Source: Cryptomeria japonica (lineage: Eukaryota > Streptophyta > Pinopsida > Cupressales > Cupressaceae). Taken from it: 64,000 nucleotides of DNA. Location: positions 876,315,594 through 876,379,593 of the forward strand of contig NC_081409.1 of the NCBI RefSeq assembly GCF_030272615.1, written 5' to 3'. Position numbers and translations under genes: made by a program. Shown one piece after another: positions 22,871 through 33,857 of this stretch. Every line of letters begins with the position of its first letter. Position 1 is the stretch's first letter. The notes beneath the pieces are model-generated. The model was not told the DNA's origin. It worked only from the letters and a program-made list of their open reading frames with translations, and did no database searches.

Positions 22871-23899
22871 GCAGGTCTGTCAAATGCCATGAAAAGATTT
22901 ACTTTTCTATGGTTCTCATGATCATCATCTTTTGATGCATCCTCATCATTTGTTGTGTCATCCTCAATGGTATATAAGTTGTTTTCATTTTGATAGCCTC
23001 TTCTTCCCTGCCGGTAGTCATTCCTTTCTTTGTCTTTGTCGGTAGATCTTCTAAACTCTCTTGACTTATCTCCACTGGTTTCTTTGTAAGGACAACTTGC
23101 AATGAAGTGTCCTACCTTCCCACAGTTGAAGTACTTAAGTGGTATCTTTCCTTTGTACTGGCCTAATCCTCTTTTGAGCTTCCTGACAAAGTTTGCTACT
23201 TCAGCATCAGAGTCTTCACTGGATTCTTTATGAGTAACAACTTCTTTCCCCTTTTTGGTGGTGTTGAAAGAAGCTTCTTTTCTTCAGGAAGTCTCACCGG
23301 TTGTTCTCATCTCATAGGCTATCAGGGAACCAAATAGTTCATCCATAGTAAAAGTCTTCAGATCCTTGGCTTCTTCTATGGCTGACACCTTAGTATCATA
23401 TTTGGGAGTGAGAGATCTAAGTATCTTTTTGACAAGAATTTCATCTGCAATCTCTTCACCAAGTCCTCTAATAGTATTCACAGTTTCATCAAATTTGTGA
23501 AGGTGATCTTTAATTTTTTCATCATCTTTCATTTTGATGCTTTCAAGTTGGCTCCTTAGAGTTTGCATTTTGGCTTCCTTGACCTTTGCATCTCCCTCAA
23601 ACAACCTCTGCAATTTGTCCCATGTCTCCTTTGTTGAAACACAGTGCATGACTTTGACAAATTCATTATCAGACGGTTCACTCAAGATGGCATGTTTAGC
23701 CTTTGCATTATTTTCATACTCCTTCTTTGCATCTGGATCAGTGGGAGGAGTATTAGGAATGACATACCCATTCTTGACTGACATCCATACATCAAATCCA
23801 AGAGATGAAATATATGTCTCCATTATTCTACTCCATAAGGCATAGTTAGATCCATCAAAAGAGGGGGGGTTTTGAGGAAGCAGACTCACTTCTTGCCAT
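22871..23899 (-). pseudogene. gag: Copia gag capsid, UBN2-type, and first knuckle (element C)
   Basis: The natural start is probably the ATG at 23899 (MARSESASSK). A C homopolymer at about 23863-23869 then shifts the frame into the UBN2 body (FDGSNYALWSRIMETYIS... to about 23284). It contains EGDAKVKEAKMQTLRSQLES and ILRSLTPKYDTKVSAIEE blocks. After a stop the segment continues with a knuckle reading YFNCGKVGHFIASC, whose first Cys is Tyr, and an acidic stretch rich in Asp and Glu. The part below 23284 is interrupted by frame changes. Confidence 0.87.
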
Positions 23900-23950
23900 T
23901 GTGCTCAAAGTCCAGAATCTACCCAAGGTTTAGAGATAACCAAGAACTTA

Positions 23951-23962
23951 TCTCTAATACCA
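23951..23962 (-). other. Primer-binding site of element C
   Basis: TGGTATTAGAGA on the coding strand, two bases after the 5' LTR, a slightly changed initiator-Met match. Confidence 0.85.
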
Positions 23963-23964
23963 AT

Positions 23965-25461
23965 TGTTAACATAGAGTACCACTGAGAGGGGGGGTGAAT
24001 CAGTGGTTCCTAAGTTTTTTTTTTCTCTAATCTAACTTGAGAATATCAATTATGTACTTAATCACTTAAACAGTCAAACCGGTAATACAAGAAAGAAAGC
24101 CAAAGTGACCATACACACACAAGTAACTCACAACATCAGATTTACGAGGAAAACCCAATATGGGAAAAAACCCAGTGAGAAAAGTTGTTGAAGACTACTG
24201 TTCCAATCCAGCCTCACAGGTAAAACACAGATTTACAAAGATTTTGGGCACTAACCCAAGGAGCACTAACCCCTGCACTTTTAGGGCACCAACCCAAGGA
24301 GCACTAAACCTTGCACTTTTATGGCACCAACCCAAGGAACACTAACCCCTGCACTTTTAGTGCACCAACCCAAGGAGCACTAACCCCTGCACTTTTAGGG
24401 CACCAACCCCTGCACCAAGCTTCGACTTGGCAATGTATATTGAAATATTATTTGAATACAATTAAGGCTTCTTGCTGCAAATGGATTCAACAACTCTTGA
24501 ATCAATTAAGTCTTTGTTATCTTTCTTTCCCTTTCACACACATTCTCTCAATACATTGTGTCACACTAGGATGTTGCCTGCTCTGCCACACCTTACCGGT
24601 TAGGCTCAACTGCCTGACTATGATATTGTCGGTAGAATCCTCTCACCAGTTTTCTTGCTCACCCACACTGTAACTTGATCGGAACCCCTTCTCAAGTTAT
24701 CTCCTTGCTCACTCTAACTTCTCTCTTTTGCTCAATCTTCACAACAACATCATCACTTATTTTTGTCCATAGCTCCCATTTCTTATCAGATGATTTCCCA
24801 CCAAAAAGCAATTCAAAGTTTTGACAGTTATGGTTTCCTCACCATCTACGAGGAAAACCAAATCCAATTAGATCCTGCATGATCTGATCACCTTGATGTC
24901 CATCTATTCATCTTCGTCATTTCTATGCCTTTTAAGACACGTGTTCCAGACAAGGGAAACACGATCCATTATATACATCTTCATCTGTCAAACTACTATT
25001 AATACCTGTGATGTTTCCTTCTCGAGGTATTCTTTCAATCCGATCTTCTTGCTTTGATCCAGGCACCAACTACTCCCCTGATCTTCCTCTGTCATTCCTT
25101 CTTCCTCGAGCCACAATCAATCTGATGCAATCCCTTGATTTGTGGTTCCTTCATTAATGGTGAATATCTATTTCATCAACCCTGTGGATGAAGCTTCACC
25201 AACCACACCCTACTTGCCACCTCAACTTCACATGACATCACATTGATCAAGACACGGCCTACCAATACACAGTCAGTCCGACAAACACATATCGGTAAAA
25301 CCCTTTGCCAGTAGAGTGTTCTTCTTCTGTTGACCAGTATAGCATCCTGTACTGGTTGCACATCTTAACATTCTACCTCTTCATCATAAACAAGCAACCA
25401 TCCTCCATGCTCAATCTCCACCGATTGACATCAATGACAACTTAGTGCCAAAATGCCAACA
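23965..25461 (-). repeat. 5' LTR of element C
   Basis: Pairs with 17018-18536, with TG...CA ends and a TGTGA duplication at its outer edge. It has the conserved GGAAAACCC...GGGAAAAAACC block near 24143-24170. Confidence 0.95.
24247..24420 (-). repeat. 38-bp tandem repeat in LTR of element C (5' copy)
   Basis: About four full units plus a shortened last unit of the same repeat as 17305-17485. Plus-strand open frames across it are by-products of the repeat. Confidence 0.9.
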
Positions 25462-25466
25462 TGTGA
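25462..25466. repeat. Target-site duplication of element C (right copy)
   Basis: TGTGA, matching 17013-17017. The RT of element B resumes here. Confidence 0.95.
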
Positions 25467-26247
25467 TAAAAATACCACTCTTCATTTGTTGAATTGGCAA
25501 ACCTATGAAGAATTTTATCTCTCCCACTAGAGACATTTCAAACTCACTTTTTATTTCATTTGCAAAGTCATTGCTCATGTCATTATTGCCTCCAAATATG
25601 ATATTATCTACAAACACTTCACTAACCAGTGTCTTATCTCTTTCAGATTTGAGACATATGTTGTTGTCTTCATTGGTTCTTTAAAAACCTATCTTCATCA
25701 GGTGTGAATGTAGCCTCTCATACCACTCTCTCGGTGCTTGCTTTAACCCATACAGTGCCTTGTGCAATTTGCATACCATGTCTTTTGCATCAGTCAAAGC
25801 CTAATCATCTAGTTGCTCAATGTATACTTCTTCTTCCAGTAACTCATTTAGAAATGTTGACTTCACATCCATCTGATATACTTTGAATCTCTTATGTGCT
25901 ACAAATCCAAGTAAAGTCTTGACACCTTCCAGTCTAGCAACTGGTGCAAAAGTCTCACCATAGTCTTCTCCTTCTTCCTGTGCATAACCTTTGCATACCA
26001 ATCTAGTTTTGTTTCGGACTACTACTCTATCTTCATTCAGTTTGTTCCTGGATACCCACTTAGTACCTATCACATTTTTATTTACTGGTCTAAGTACTAG
26101 GGTCCATGTGTTGTTCTTCTTAATTTGATCAAGCTCATCCTCCATAGCTTTGATCCAGTGATCATCTCCAAATGCTTCCTTAGCAGTTCTAGGCTCAATA
26201 GTGGAGATCATGCAATAATTCTCTCTAATTCTCCTTCTAGTTAACAC
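25467..26247 (-). pseudogene. pol: Copia reverse transcriptase, main part (element B)
   Basis: RT blocks [63 protein letters not shown] and [14 protein letters not shown] are visible on the minus strand, then the catalytic box as FVDNIIFGG near 25610, where the second Asp is Asn. Stops occur near 25800 and 25682. The frame runs to the TGTGA site where element C cut it and resumes at 17017. Confidence 0.92.
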
Positions 26248-27271
26248 TTCAACATCCTTATCTCCAATAATCTAGTCAGGACTATGATTGAGTTTGACAT
26301 ACCTCATAATAACATGATCATTATCTTCAGGTTCTTCTTCTTCATTATCATCATCTTCTTCCGAATCTACCTATTCCGATTGAACTAGTAAAACAATATT
26401 CTCTTTATCAGCTTCTGACTTCACCGGTTCTAGTTCCAAAATCAGAATGCAGGGATCTTCATCCTTTTTCTCCACACCGGTTTCCCTTGAGACTTTAGGA
26501 TACTCATCCACTTGAACATCAACACTCTAAATGATTCTTTGTGTCTGGTTGTTGTAACATTTGTAGGCCTTACTCTTGGTGGAGTAACCAAGAAATATGC
26601 CTTCGTCACTTTTAGCGTCAAACTTGCTAACATAGTCACCTCTCTTAATAAAACATTTACTACCGAATATCTTAAAATAACTGACATTAGGTGATCCACC
26701 ATACGAGTATTCATAAGGAGTGTTATCCTTACCTCATTTTACCAATATCTGATTCATAGTGTAGACAGTTGTGCTGACAACTTCTCTCCATAAAGTTTTT
26801 GCAACACCTCCTTGTATCAACATCATTCTAGCAGCTTCAACAATTGATCAGTTGTTTCTCTCTACAATACCATTCTATTTTGGTGTCCTCGATGCAGAAA
26901 GGTGCCTTTTGATACCATTTTCTTCACAATATCTTGTGAATTCCACTAAAGTAAATTCACCACCTTGATCAGTCCTCAGACACTTTATCTTCTTACCACT
27001 TTCCTTTTCAGCTAAGGCCTCGAATGCCTTGAAATTTCTAAATGCTTATGTTTTATCCTTCAAGAATTTAACCCACATCATTCTTGAGCAATCATCAGTG
27101 AAGATCATAATATCTGTCACCTTGAATACTTTCGGTCCTTATTGGTCCATAGAGGTCTGTATGAACCAAATCTAACAGATGTTCTGCTGAAAAAGATTTG
27201 CTCTTAAAAGTTGAGGATGTCATCTTTCCCAACTGACATTCCTTACACAGAGCATTAACTAGTTTGTCCAA
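26248..27271 (-). pseudogene. Copia integrase remains (element B)
   Basis: Translation in changing minus frames gives integrase signatures. The CX2C-like cysteines near 27235, the DLVHTDL-type catalytic Asp region near 27155 and the late GYSTKSAKAYKCYNNQTQRI-like block near 26570 can all be followed by comparison with elements C and D. Many stops and frame changes break it, so boundaries inside the stretch are approximate. Confidence 0.75.
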
Positions 27272-27748
27272 CTAAGGAAAACCTCTCACTGACTTGGACT
27301 TACTCACTTTGACAATGTTATCAAAATTTATATGACAAAATCTCCTATGCCAAAGCCAACTCTCATCTATTTTAGCAATTAAACAATTATTGGCTTTAGG
27401 ATTTAGGTGAAACAAGTTACCTTTAGTCTGCTTGCTGGTTGCAATCATTTCACCTTTGCTCCCATAGATTTTGCACATTCTATTCTTAAACTCCAATGAA
27501 TATCCTCTGTTATTGAGTTGTGCAACACTCAAAAGATTGTGCTTTAATCCCTCAACCCAATAGACATCATTTCGGTTGCTCTTTCCATTAAGATAAATAG
27601 TTCCCTTACCTTTTACCATGCAGGGTGAGTCATTACCAAATCTCACAACTCCTCCATCAAATTCCTTCATTGTAAGAAATTTGCTCCGATCACCGGTCAT
27701 GTGGTGTGAACAACCACTATCAATGATCCAATCATCAAAATTATCCAT
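27272..27748 (-). pseudogene. Copia protease and pre-integrase region (element B)
   Basis: An open frame of 158 codons with the active site WIIDSGCSHHMTGDRSKF, the GKGTIYLNG strand, VEGLKHNLLSVAQ and then the pre-integrase zinc half WLWHRRFCHINFDNI. It is intact over this length and ends at a stop just before the CX2C half of the zinc motif. Confidence 0.9.
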
Positions 27749-28759
27749 GTGAGAAACTAATGCTTTCTGATCACATGTCTTTGCTTTAATGGCTATAAAG
27801 ACAATATCTTCATTAGCATCTCCCTCAGATTCCTCATCAGTGATACCACCATCAACTGCAATAAGATAATCTCTTTTGCCTTTTCCTTTTTACTTCTCAC
27901 ACTTATGCTCATTGTCACCATTAGGATAGTTAGCTGCAATGTGTCCAATCTTGTTGCATGCAAAACATTTCAAAGGTAATTTACCTCTCTACTTACTGGT
28001 ACCTCTGGGCAACCGCTTGGCCAACAATGCTTCAAGCTCAACCAAATTGTCTTCATCATCAACTTCTCTACTGGATCTAGATTCATAGTTGTGACTGACA
28101 TCTCTACTTTTCCTCATATAAGGGTTAGAAACTGAAGCTCTAAATACAGATTCAGATTTCTGAACACTACCATCATAACCATTTAATTCAAAAGTAGTAA
28201 GCTTACCAATGATGGAGTCAAGGGTTACCTTAGTTTTTTCAATAGACTTTAGCTCCTGAATGGCTGCAACTCAGATAGCGTAGATCGGTAGAAGGGTTCT
28301 CAACACCTTACTAATCACTATGGCATTTTCCACTTTACCACCAGCACTCTTGATCTCACTAACTATCTCTTTGATCCTCTGACCATACTGTTGTATATTG
28401 TCACCTTCAGTCATTCACATGTCCTCATATTTTCCTCTCAGACTCTCATCTTTGGCAATCTTCACATGCTCATCACCACTATAGATCTCTTCAAGTTTCT
28501 TCCACACCTCATATGCAGTCTCCAGACCATGGACATCTACATACTCTGCATCAGACAAAGAACTGATAATAGCCTCCAATGCTTGATTATTTTCTTGTTG
28601 CTCTTTCTTCTGATCATCAGTTATAATCCCACTAGGTGCAACATATTGAGTACCAATATGTTCCCAATATTGACTTCCTAGACTCTTGATATAAATTTTC
28701 ATTCTATCACTCCATATTTTGTACTTCTCTCTATTAAACTTCAAACCTTCTTTCTTCAC
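27749..28759 (-). pseudogene. gag: Copia gag with zinc knuckle (element B)
   Basis: The 5' part (28415-28759) encodes a UBN2-type capsid region with VWKKLEEIYSGDEHVKIAKD. After stops the chain continues with ISKVLRTLLPIYAIRVAAIQ-like sequence and LLAKRLPRG, then the knuckle CFACNKIGHIAANY near 27950, whose last Cys is Tyr as in element D. An acidic stretch leads into the protease. Confidence 0.85.
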
Positions 28760-28818
28760 CGTGTTCTACAAGATCTTTACCTCAAGTTGTTAGGCTTAGA
28801 CTTTGGAGGACTTGAAAT

Positions 28819-28830
28819 GCTCTTATACCA
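28819..28830 (-). other. Primer-binding site of element B
   Basis: TGGTATAAGAGC on the coding strand with a two-base AT spacer from the LTR, a one-base variant of the usual initiator-Met match. Confidence 0.85.
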
Positions 28831-28832
28831 AT

Positions 28833-30280
28833 TGATTGTATGATGAAAGAATAATGATCCGGTCAACTACTGAGAGGGGAGAGTGAAATCAGTAACTAGA
28901 AAATTGTATTGACTTTCACCAATCTAAAAAACAACCTCTCAAAGCAAACTCTAAACTAACTAGTTTAAACATTGAACTTCAAATGCAATAATACTGACAA
29001 GTAAACCCAGTTGACTGTTATAACAGACTAACAGTAAAACATCTTTGAAACTCAAAACTTTAACTGAATCATTCAAATACTTTACTCATGGTAGTTAAAA
29101 CATATTTTAGATTGTTGTCGGTTAACATAACATATCAAAGTGGATTTAGCAGTTAAGCAATTCAACCATTTCAAACATACCCAAAAAAACATTCACCACT
29201 TGACATAATATTTTTGATGTGGAAACCCAAATGGGAAAAACCACGGTGGGGATGAATACCCACAAGTATTTTGAACTCTTCTGAAGTTCGCCCTGTTAGG
29301 AGCCTAGCCTGTTAAAGCTTTACAATAAGTCTTGTTAAGAACAGATCCTATTAGGGACCACCCGGTTAAGGGATTGACTATAAAGCCCTATAAGAAGCAA
29401 TACCCTATTAGGAGTAACCTCGGTAGCGGATTTGAAATCCAAGCTAATGGATCACCTGGTTAGAGGATTTGAATAACACTAAGCTTGTTAGAGGTTACCC
29501 GGTTAAGGGATTTGACTGTTGCAATTGTTAGAAAACAACAGGGGTTTGCCAATCTATTTGAAAAGCACTACACTTGCTTGTTCAAATCCTTTTCATGTTC
29601 CTATCTACCTTTACACATACTGCAGATACATCATTTGGTTCGGCAACCACACTCTCTTATTCTCAATCACAAATTTCCAACTCTACAACAAAATGATTCA
29701 TCAACCTTAAAAACAAATCAATAGGTCGGTAACACATCACAAACCTAAGATCTCATAGAGATTACAAACAAATTGATTCAAGTATGATCGTTGGATTACA
29801 TAGAAAATTACATAGAAATCAATGCACATTATTCAAGATATCCTTGACCGCTCCTTGATCACCGCTTCATTGAACACTGTAACTCATCACGTGGTTTCCA
29901 TTACATGCAATGTACTTGCTCATTCCCAAGACAAAAAACGTTATCTCTACGTGCCAAAAACCCTTTGAAACTCTTCTCATACAACATGCATACATGGCAT
30001 AATCATTACTGCTCATCATTTGATTATAAACCAATACAACCGATTCACCAAACTTCATCGGTTAGGGTTTATCATATCAATAGGTAGGGTTTACCAGTTC
30101 ATCTCTCCATTTCATAGCAATACCAGTTTCCTCCACAAATTCACCTACCAGTTGCAGTTCCCTTTACTATCTCTTCCTACCAGTTAAACAACAACATTAT
30201 TACAACATCATTACCGGTTATAATTGACATCAATGACAATATAACATTTTATTAATACAATCTTCATGCAAATGCCAACA
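28833..30280 (-). repeat. 5' LTR of element B
   Basis: Pairs with 6681-8092. It contains the GAGAGGGGAGAGTGAAATCA variant of the G-rich tract missing from the other copy, the conserved GGAAACCC...GGGAAAAACC block and about ten TGTTAGGAG/GGTTAAGGG words at 29290-29530. Confidence 0.95.
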
Positions 30281-30285
30281 GACAT
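30281..30285. repeat. Target-site duplication of element B (right copy)
   Basis: GACAT, matching 6676-6680. Element A resumes. Confidence 0.95.
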
Positions 30286-33200
30286 GGGTGTGATTGCTAT
30301 TTTTAATCAGTACAAATCTTTATGTGATGAGAAAGAGATACTAAAAGAACAGTTTAGAAGCGTCGCTGACAAAGGGTTTCATCATGCGATCAATTTTGTT
30401 GATGATTTTGATGATGGGTTAGTGAGATTTGTTTTAAGCTAGATTAATGAACAGTTCATGTGGCTGGATAGACCTCATAAGATAACAAAGGAAGAAATCC
30501 ATGCATTAACTAGATTCTTCTCAACTGGTGAAGTCCCATTGTTGAGGTCACTACCTAAAAATGATGTTGAGAAGCTAACAGGGTCTAGATGGGATAGAAG
30601 AGCCATGACTGTGAATGATATTAATGATCCTGCAGTTAAATTTGCATCGATGGTAATTGGTTATAGAATCTTTTATTCAAGAAGAATGAATAGTATACCG
30701 ACAACAACAATACATATTGCATACCAAATGGTAAAGGAGAATGTGAACTATGATCTTGCAGAGGCATTATGGAGCCAATTGATGGAAAATCTAGAAGTTG
30801 TGAAAAAGGACAAGAAGCTAAGATTTAAATTTGGACAACTAATTTTGGGATTGTTTTTTTATTTTCAAAATTTTTTCCCTGGTATTGGAGATGTTCAATG
30901 GATAACCAGTTCACCTACCCTACTATAGATGAAGAACAGTATTAGGATGCTGAAAGACAAGTTTGATGATGTTTCATGGGGTTATTTCAAGAAATTTCAA
31001 AAGAAAATACATGCTAGGGAACGCATACTGTCAAAAGTAGTCAATCGGTATGATGATTCCATCTCTTTTATGGTAGACACGGATACATGCATGATGAAGG
31101 TTGTGATTCCCAGGACCACATGGGTAATGCCCATGGGATATGAATAAGACAAAGATCTACTCATTGCTTATGTTGATCATTTGTTAGAACAATTGGTTGA
31201 TACCACCGCTGAAAGGTTTGAAACCTATAAGGAGAAACTACTTCAAGTACACTCTGAATTGCAGTGACCGGTAATAGTAAAGAAAGTAAGGAAAGAGGTG
31301 GAGGCCTTTGCTGAATGGGACGGGTTCACTAAGGAACATATAGAAATAGTAAGAGCCAAACATGAGGCCAAACAAGGTGGAATTTCTAGTGTAGCAACCA
31401 GTACCTCCACTGGTAAGACAAGAGCAGCCAAAGCAGCAGAAAAGAAGAAGGTAGAAGAAACAAAGGTAAAGCCTGTTGAATCCCAAAGAGGTAAACCCTC
31501 TAAAATACACTTTCATAGGAAAGGTAAACTTGTTGAACCTCCTGATCTGCCTGCCCAAACCGGTAAAAGAAAGAAGGAAAAGGCTCATAAACCGGTGATA
31601 GATGTAGAGGAGACATAATCAGAAGAAGACAAGAGAGAACTAAGGGCAAGTGCTAAGAACCAAAAGACTACTGGTAAAGGTAAAGCATCTAAGAAACCAT
31701 TTACATTAGAAGATTATTTCAGTAGAATGCTTCGAATAATTAAGGAGTATGAGATATACAAAGGTTTGAATACATTGTTTGTGCAATTATCTGAAAGCCA
31801 ACAAAGGGAGATTGAAGATGCAGTCATCTTCAGTATGAATAAATATAACGGAGCCCTCATTGAGTTGCAAGGGGAGATTCCAGATTCTTTATATAATTTA
31901 ATTGATCTAAGGTGGCAAGTGGCAATTAGCCTAGATAAATAATTTATTGATTATACACTTAAACACTTGCAACCGGAAGCAACTAAAGAGGAAATTGAAC
32001 CGATTAAGGCTAATACAAAAGCATTTTTCAGATCAAAGAAAAGATTAAGAAGAATGCTTATTGGAGAGACCGAATCAGTCCAAAAAGAGACTGAGATTTT
32101 GATGAAAAATCCTTTAGGTCTCATCGCGGATGAAGATGAAGAAAAAAATGAACAATTTGAAGAGGATAGTTCTCAAAAGCCAAAGTAAGAAGAACTTCCT
32201 AAAGGTGTTGAGATCACAAATTTTGAACTGAACAACAAGTATATGTATAATGACCTTGTTGATACTGAACTGGTAGATATACCAGATGATGATACCGATG
32301 ATGTTGATAATGTTGCTAACACCAGTGACAATATAGATGTTTTTGAAGTTGATGTACATATATTTGAACCTCAGCAAGAATAGGAAGAAAACAAAGATGA
32401 AAAGAAAGCAGAAGACAAGTGCTCAAATGAGCAACCGGTGAATGCACAGTCAACAGAGACTCAGACTGCACCAGTCAATGTAAGTGTAGATGCAAATGTA
32501 AATGTTGCTACTAAGTATAATCAGAAGGATAAAGTTGATAAGGAAGAGGAAGCACCGGTGAAAGAACATACTGTTGAAAATTCGCCATCGGTCAAGGACA
32601 CCACTAATGAAGAGAAGATAAAAAAAGATAAGGAGGAAGAGAAGAAAATAGAGAAGGTGGAGAGGAGAGGAGAACAAAATAAATAAAGACAACTCCTAAA
32701 TTTCCTCCTAAATCCAAACTGAAGAAAACAATAGTTGATGATGATGATGACTCTATGAGCATTAAAGGTCCTATTGATCAAGACAATTTGAGTTCTTCAA
32801 AGTTGATAGAGATTTCTACTGCAATGCAATCCCATGCATAAAACAAAAGATTGAAGGAACAACAAAGAGAAACAGAGACTATAAGGACCACTGTTGATAT
32901 ATTATCAAGTCTCCTACCAGAGACTAATACAGAACATTTGGCTGCGCCTATTTCCAAACTTGGACAGTTAGTTGTTGATGTCGGTGAACAACTTAAAACC
33001 CTTGAAGAAGTTGCATACATTTATGTTGAAAAGGATTACAAGAAGAAAAGGGGAGAACAGTTAATGGTTGAAATAGATAAAGGCAAAGTAGCCCTAACGG
33101 TGAATAAAGACTTGTTGAAGACCGAATTGGAAACCGGTTGTAAGATTTTGGCTACTATCTCCCAATTTTCACTATTTTGTGCTGACTTGAGAAAGAAGAG

Positions 33201-33582
33201 AGCTGATATTGAGAAGGAGTTACAAAAGTTAAGTGAAACATTCACACCAGTACAGGACTCAGTAATCACTTTTGGTAGAAAGGTTGTTGATTTACAACAC
33301 CAGTTAGAACTATATGAAAATGAGCAAGTCAAATGGGTCAGATCACTAAAGGAACTCCAGACGCAACTACTTCCAAAAGTAGATATTCTTCAGAGAGCAT
33401 TCACAGAGTCAGAGGCAATTTTGGCTACTATAGAGATGAGTACAGTTGATGCTATGGAGGATTTCATAGCACAAATACTGACACGTGTTGAGATTACTGA
33501 CACACTGTTAAAAACTTGGGACAATGATCTAAAACAGTTGAAGTTTCATTTCAGTGATCTTTTCTTAAGAATTGCATTGTAA
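30286..33582 (+). pseudogene. Unknown long ORF of element A, main body
   Basis: A single frame runs from 30286 to about 32686 with only occasional stops (near 30439, 30926, 31145, 31265, 31616, 31940, 32186, 32381), then one frame change into 32851-33582. With the piece at 6510-6680 it makes about 1,150 codons. The first 220 residues are globular: KITKEEIHALTRFF, then an aromatic and hydrophobic helical region to FKFGQLILGLFFYF. The middle is Lys/Glu-rich. The last 240 residues are predicted coiled coil. It resembles in outline the plant family called putative plant transposon protein (PF20167), and also the position-variable env-like ORFs of Sireviruses, but I cannot confirm either. No pol motif occurs. 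Confidence 0.7.
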
Positions 33583-33857
33583 AGACCTTAAAACTTTTAT
33601 CTCTATATATACATGCCATTTTGATGTAATTTATGTATTTTACTTCTTTATTTGGCATTGTTGTCAAAGGGGGAGAAGAATTAGTTTAAGAGTCAAAATT
33701 TTGTATGTGAAGTTAAGGGGGAGTAATGTTCTCTTATTTTTTTTGTAACAACGTGCAATTTCTAAGGGGGAGTGTATGTCATGAAGTCAATTTTTGTTTT
33801 GCACACTTGGTTGACAAAATTTTCCTAAGTGTTGTCATTAATGCCAAAGGGGGAGAT
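33583..33857 (+). other. Polypurine tracts of element A
   Basis: Four AAGGGGGAG tracts lie at 33665-33679, 33715-33724, 33763-33773 and 33844-33857, the last touching the LTR. The first and last are each preceded by a GTTGTCA-type flank as in B, C and D. This repeated arrangement is a Sirevirus hallmark. Confidence 0.85.

Larger units (their letters stand above)
17018..25461 (-). mobile_element. Element C: Sirevirus-type Ty1/copia
   Basis: An 8.4-kb minus-strand copia element with LTRs of about 1.5 kb, a TGTGA duplication, a primer site and several polypurine tracts. Coding order is gag with UBN2 capsid, an acidic/coiled-coil segment, multiple zinc knuckles, protease, integrase, RT and RNase H. 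LTR copies differ by roughly 8% over the first 190 bases by eye. Its Gag architecture is the closest visible match to the gag remnant of element A. Confidence 0.95.
6681..30280 (-). mobile_element. Element B: Sirevirus-type Ty1/copia, interrupted by C and D
   Basis: This minus-strand copia element has LTRs at 6681-8092 and 28833-30280 and a GACAT duplication. Its own internal sequence is 25467-28832, 16123-17017 and 8093-8368. In coding order it holds gag (UBN2-type), zinc knuckle, protease, integrase, RT and RNase H. C interrupts the RT/RNase H boundary and D interrupts the region between RNase H and the polypurine tract. Stops and frame changes in every gene show that it is dead. Confidence 0.93.

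Noticed and set aside
24160-24673. Plus-strand open frames with CTFRAPTQGA-like repeats
   Set aside because: They are produced by the 38-bp LTR repeat on the non-coding strand.
32450-33332. Minus-strand hydrophobic frames suggesting membrane proteins
   Set aside because: They are antisense to the Lys/Glu-rich part of the element A ORF; Glu and Lys codons read backwards give Phe, Leu and Ser.
30458-33582. Calling the element A ORF a retroviral-type envelope
   Set aside because: No clear signal peptide, fusion peptide or transmembrane anchor is seen; the hydrophobic patch near 30850 is short, so a function was not assigned.
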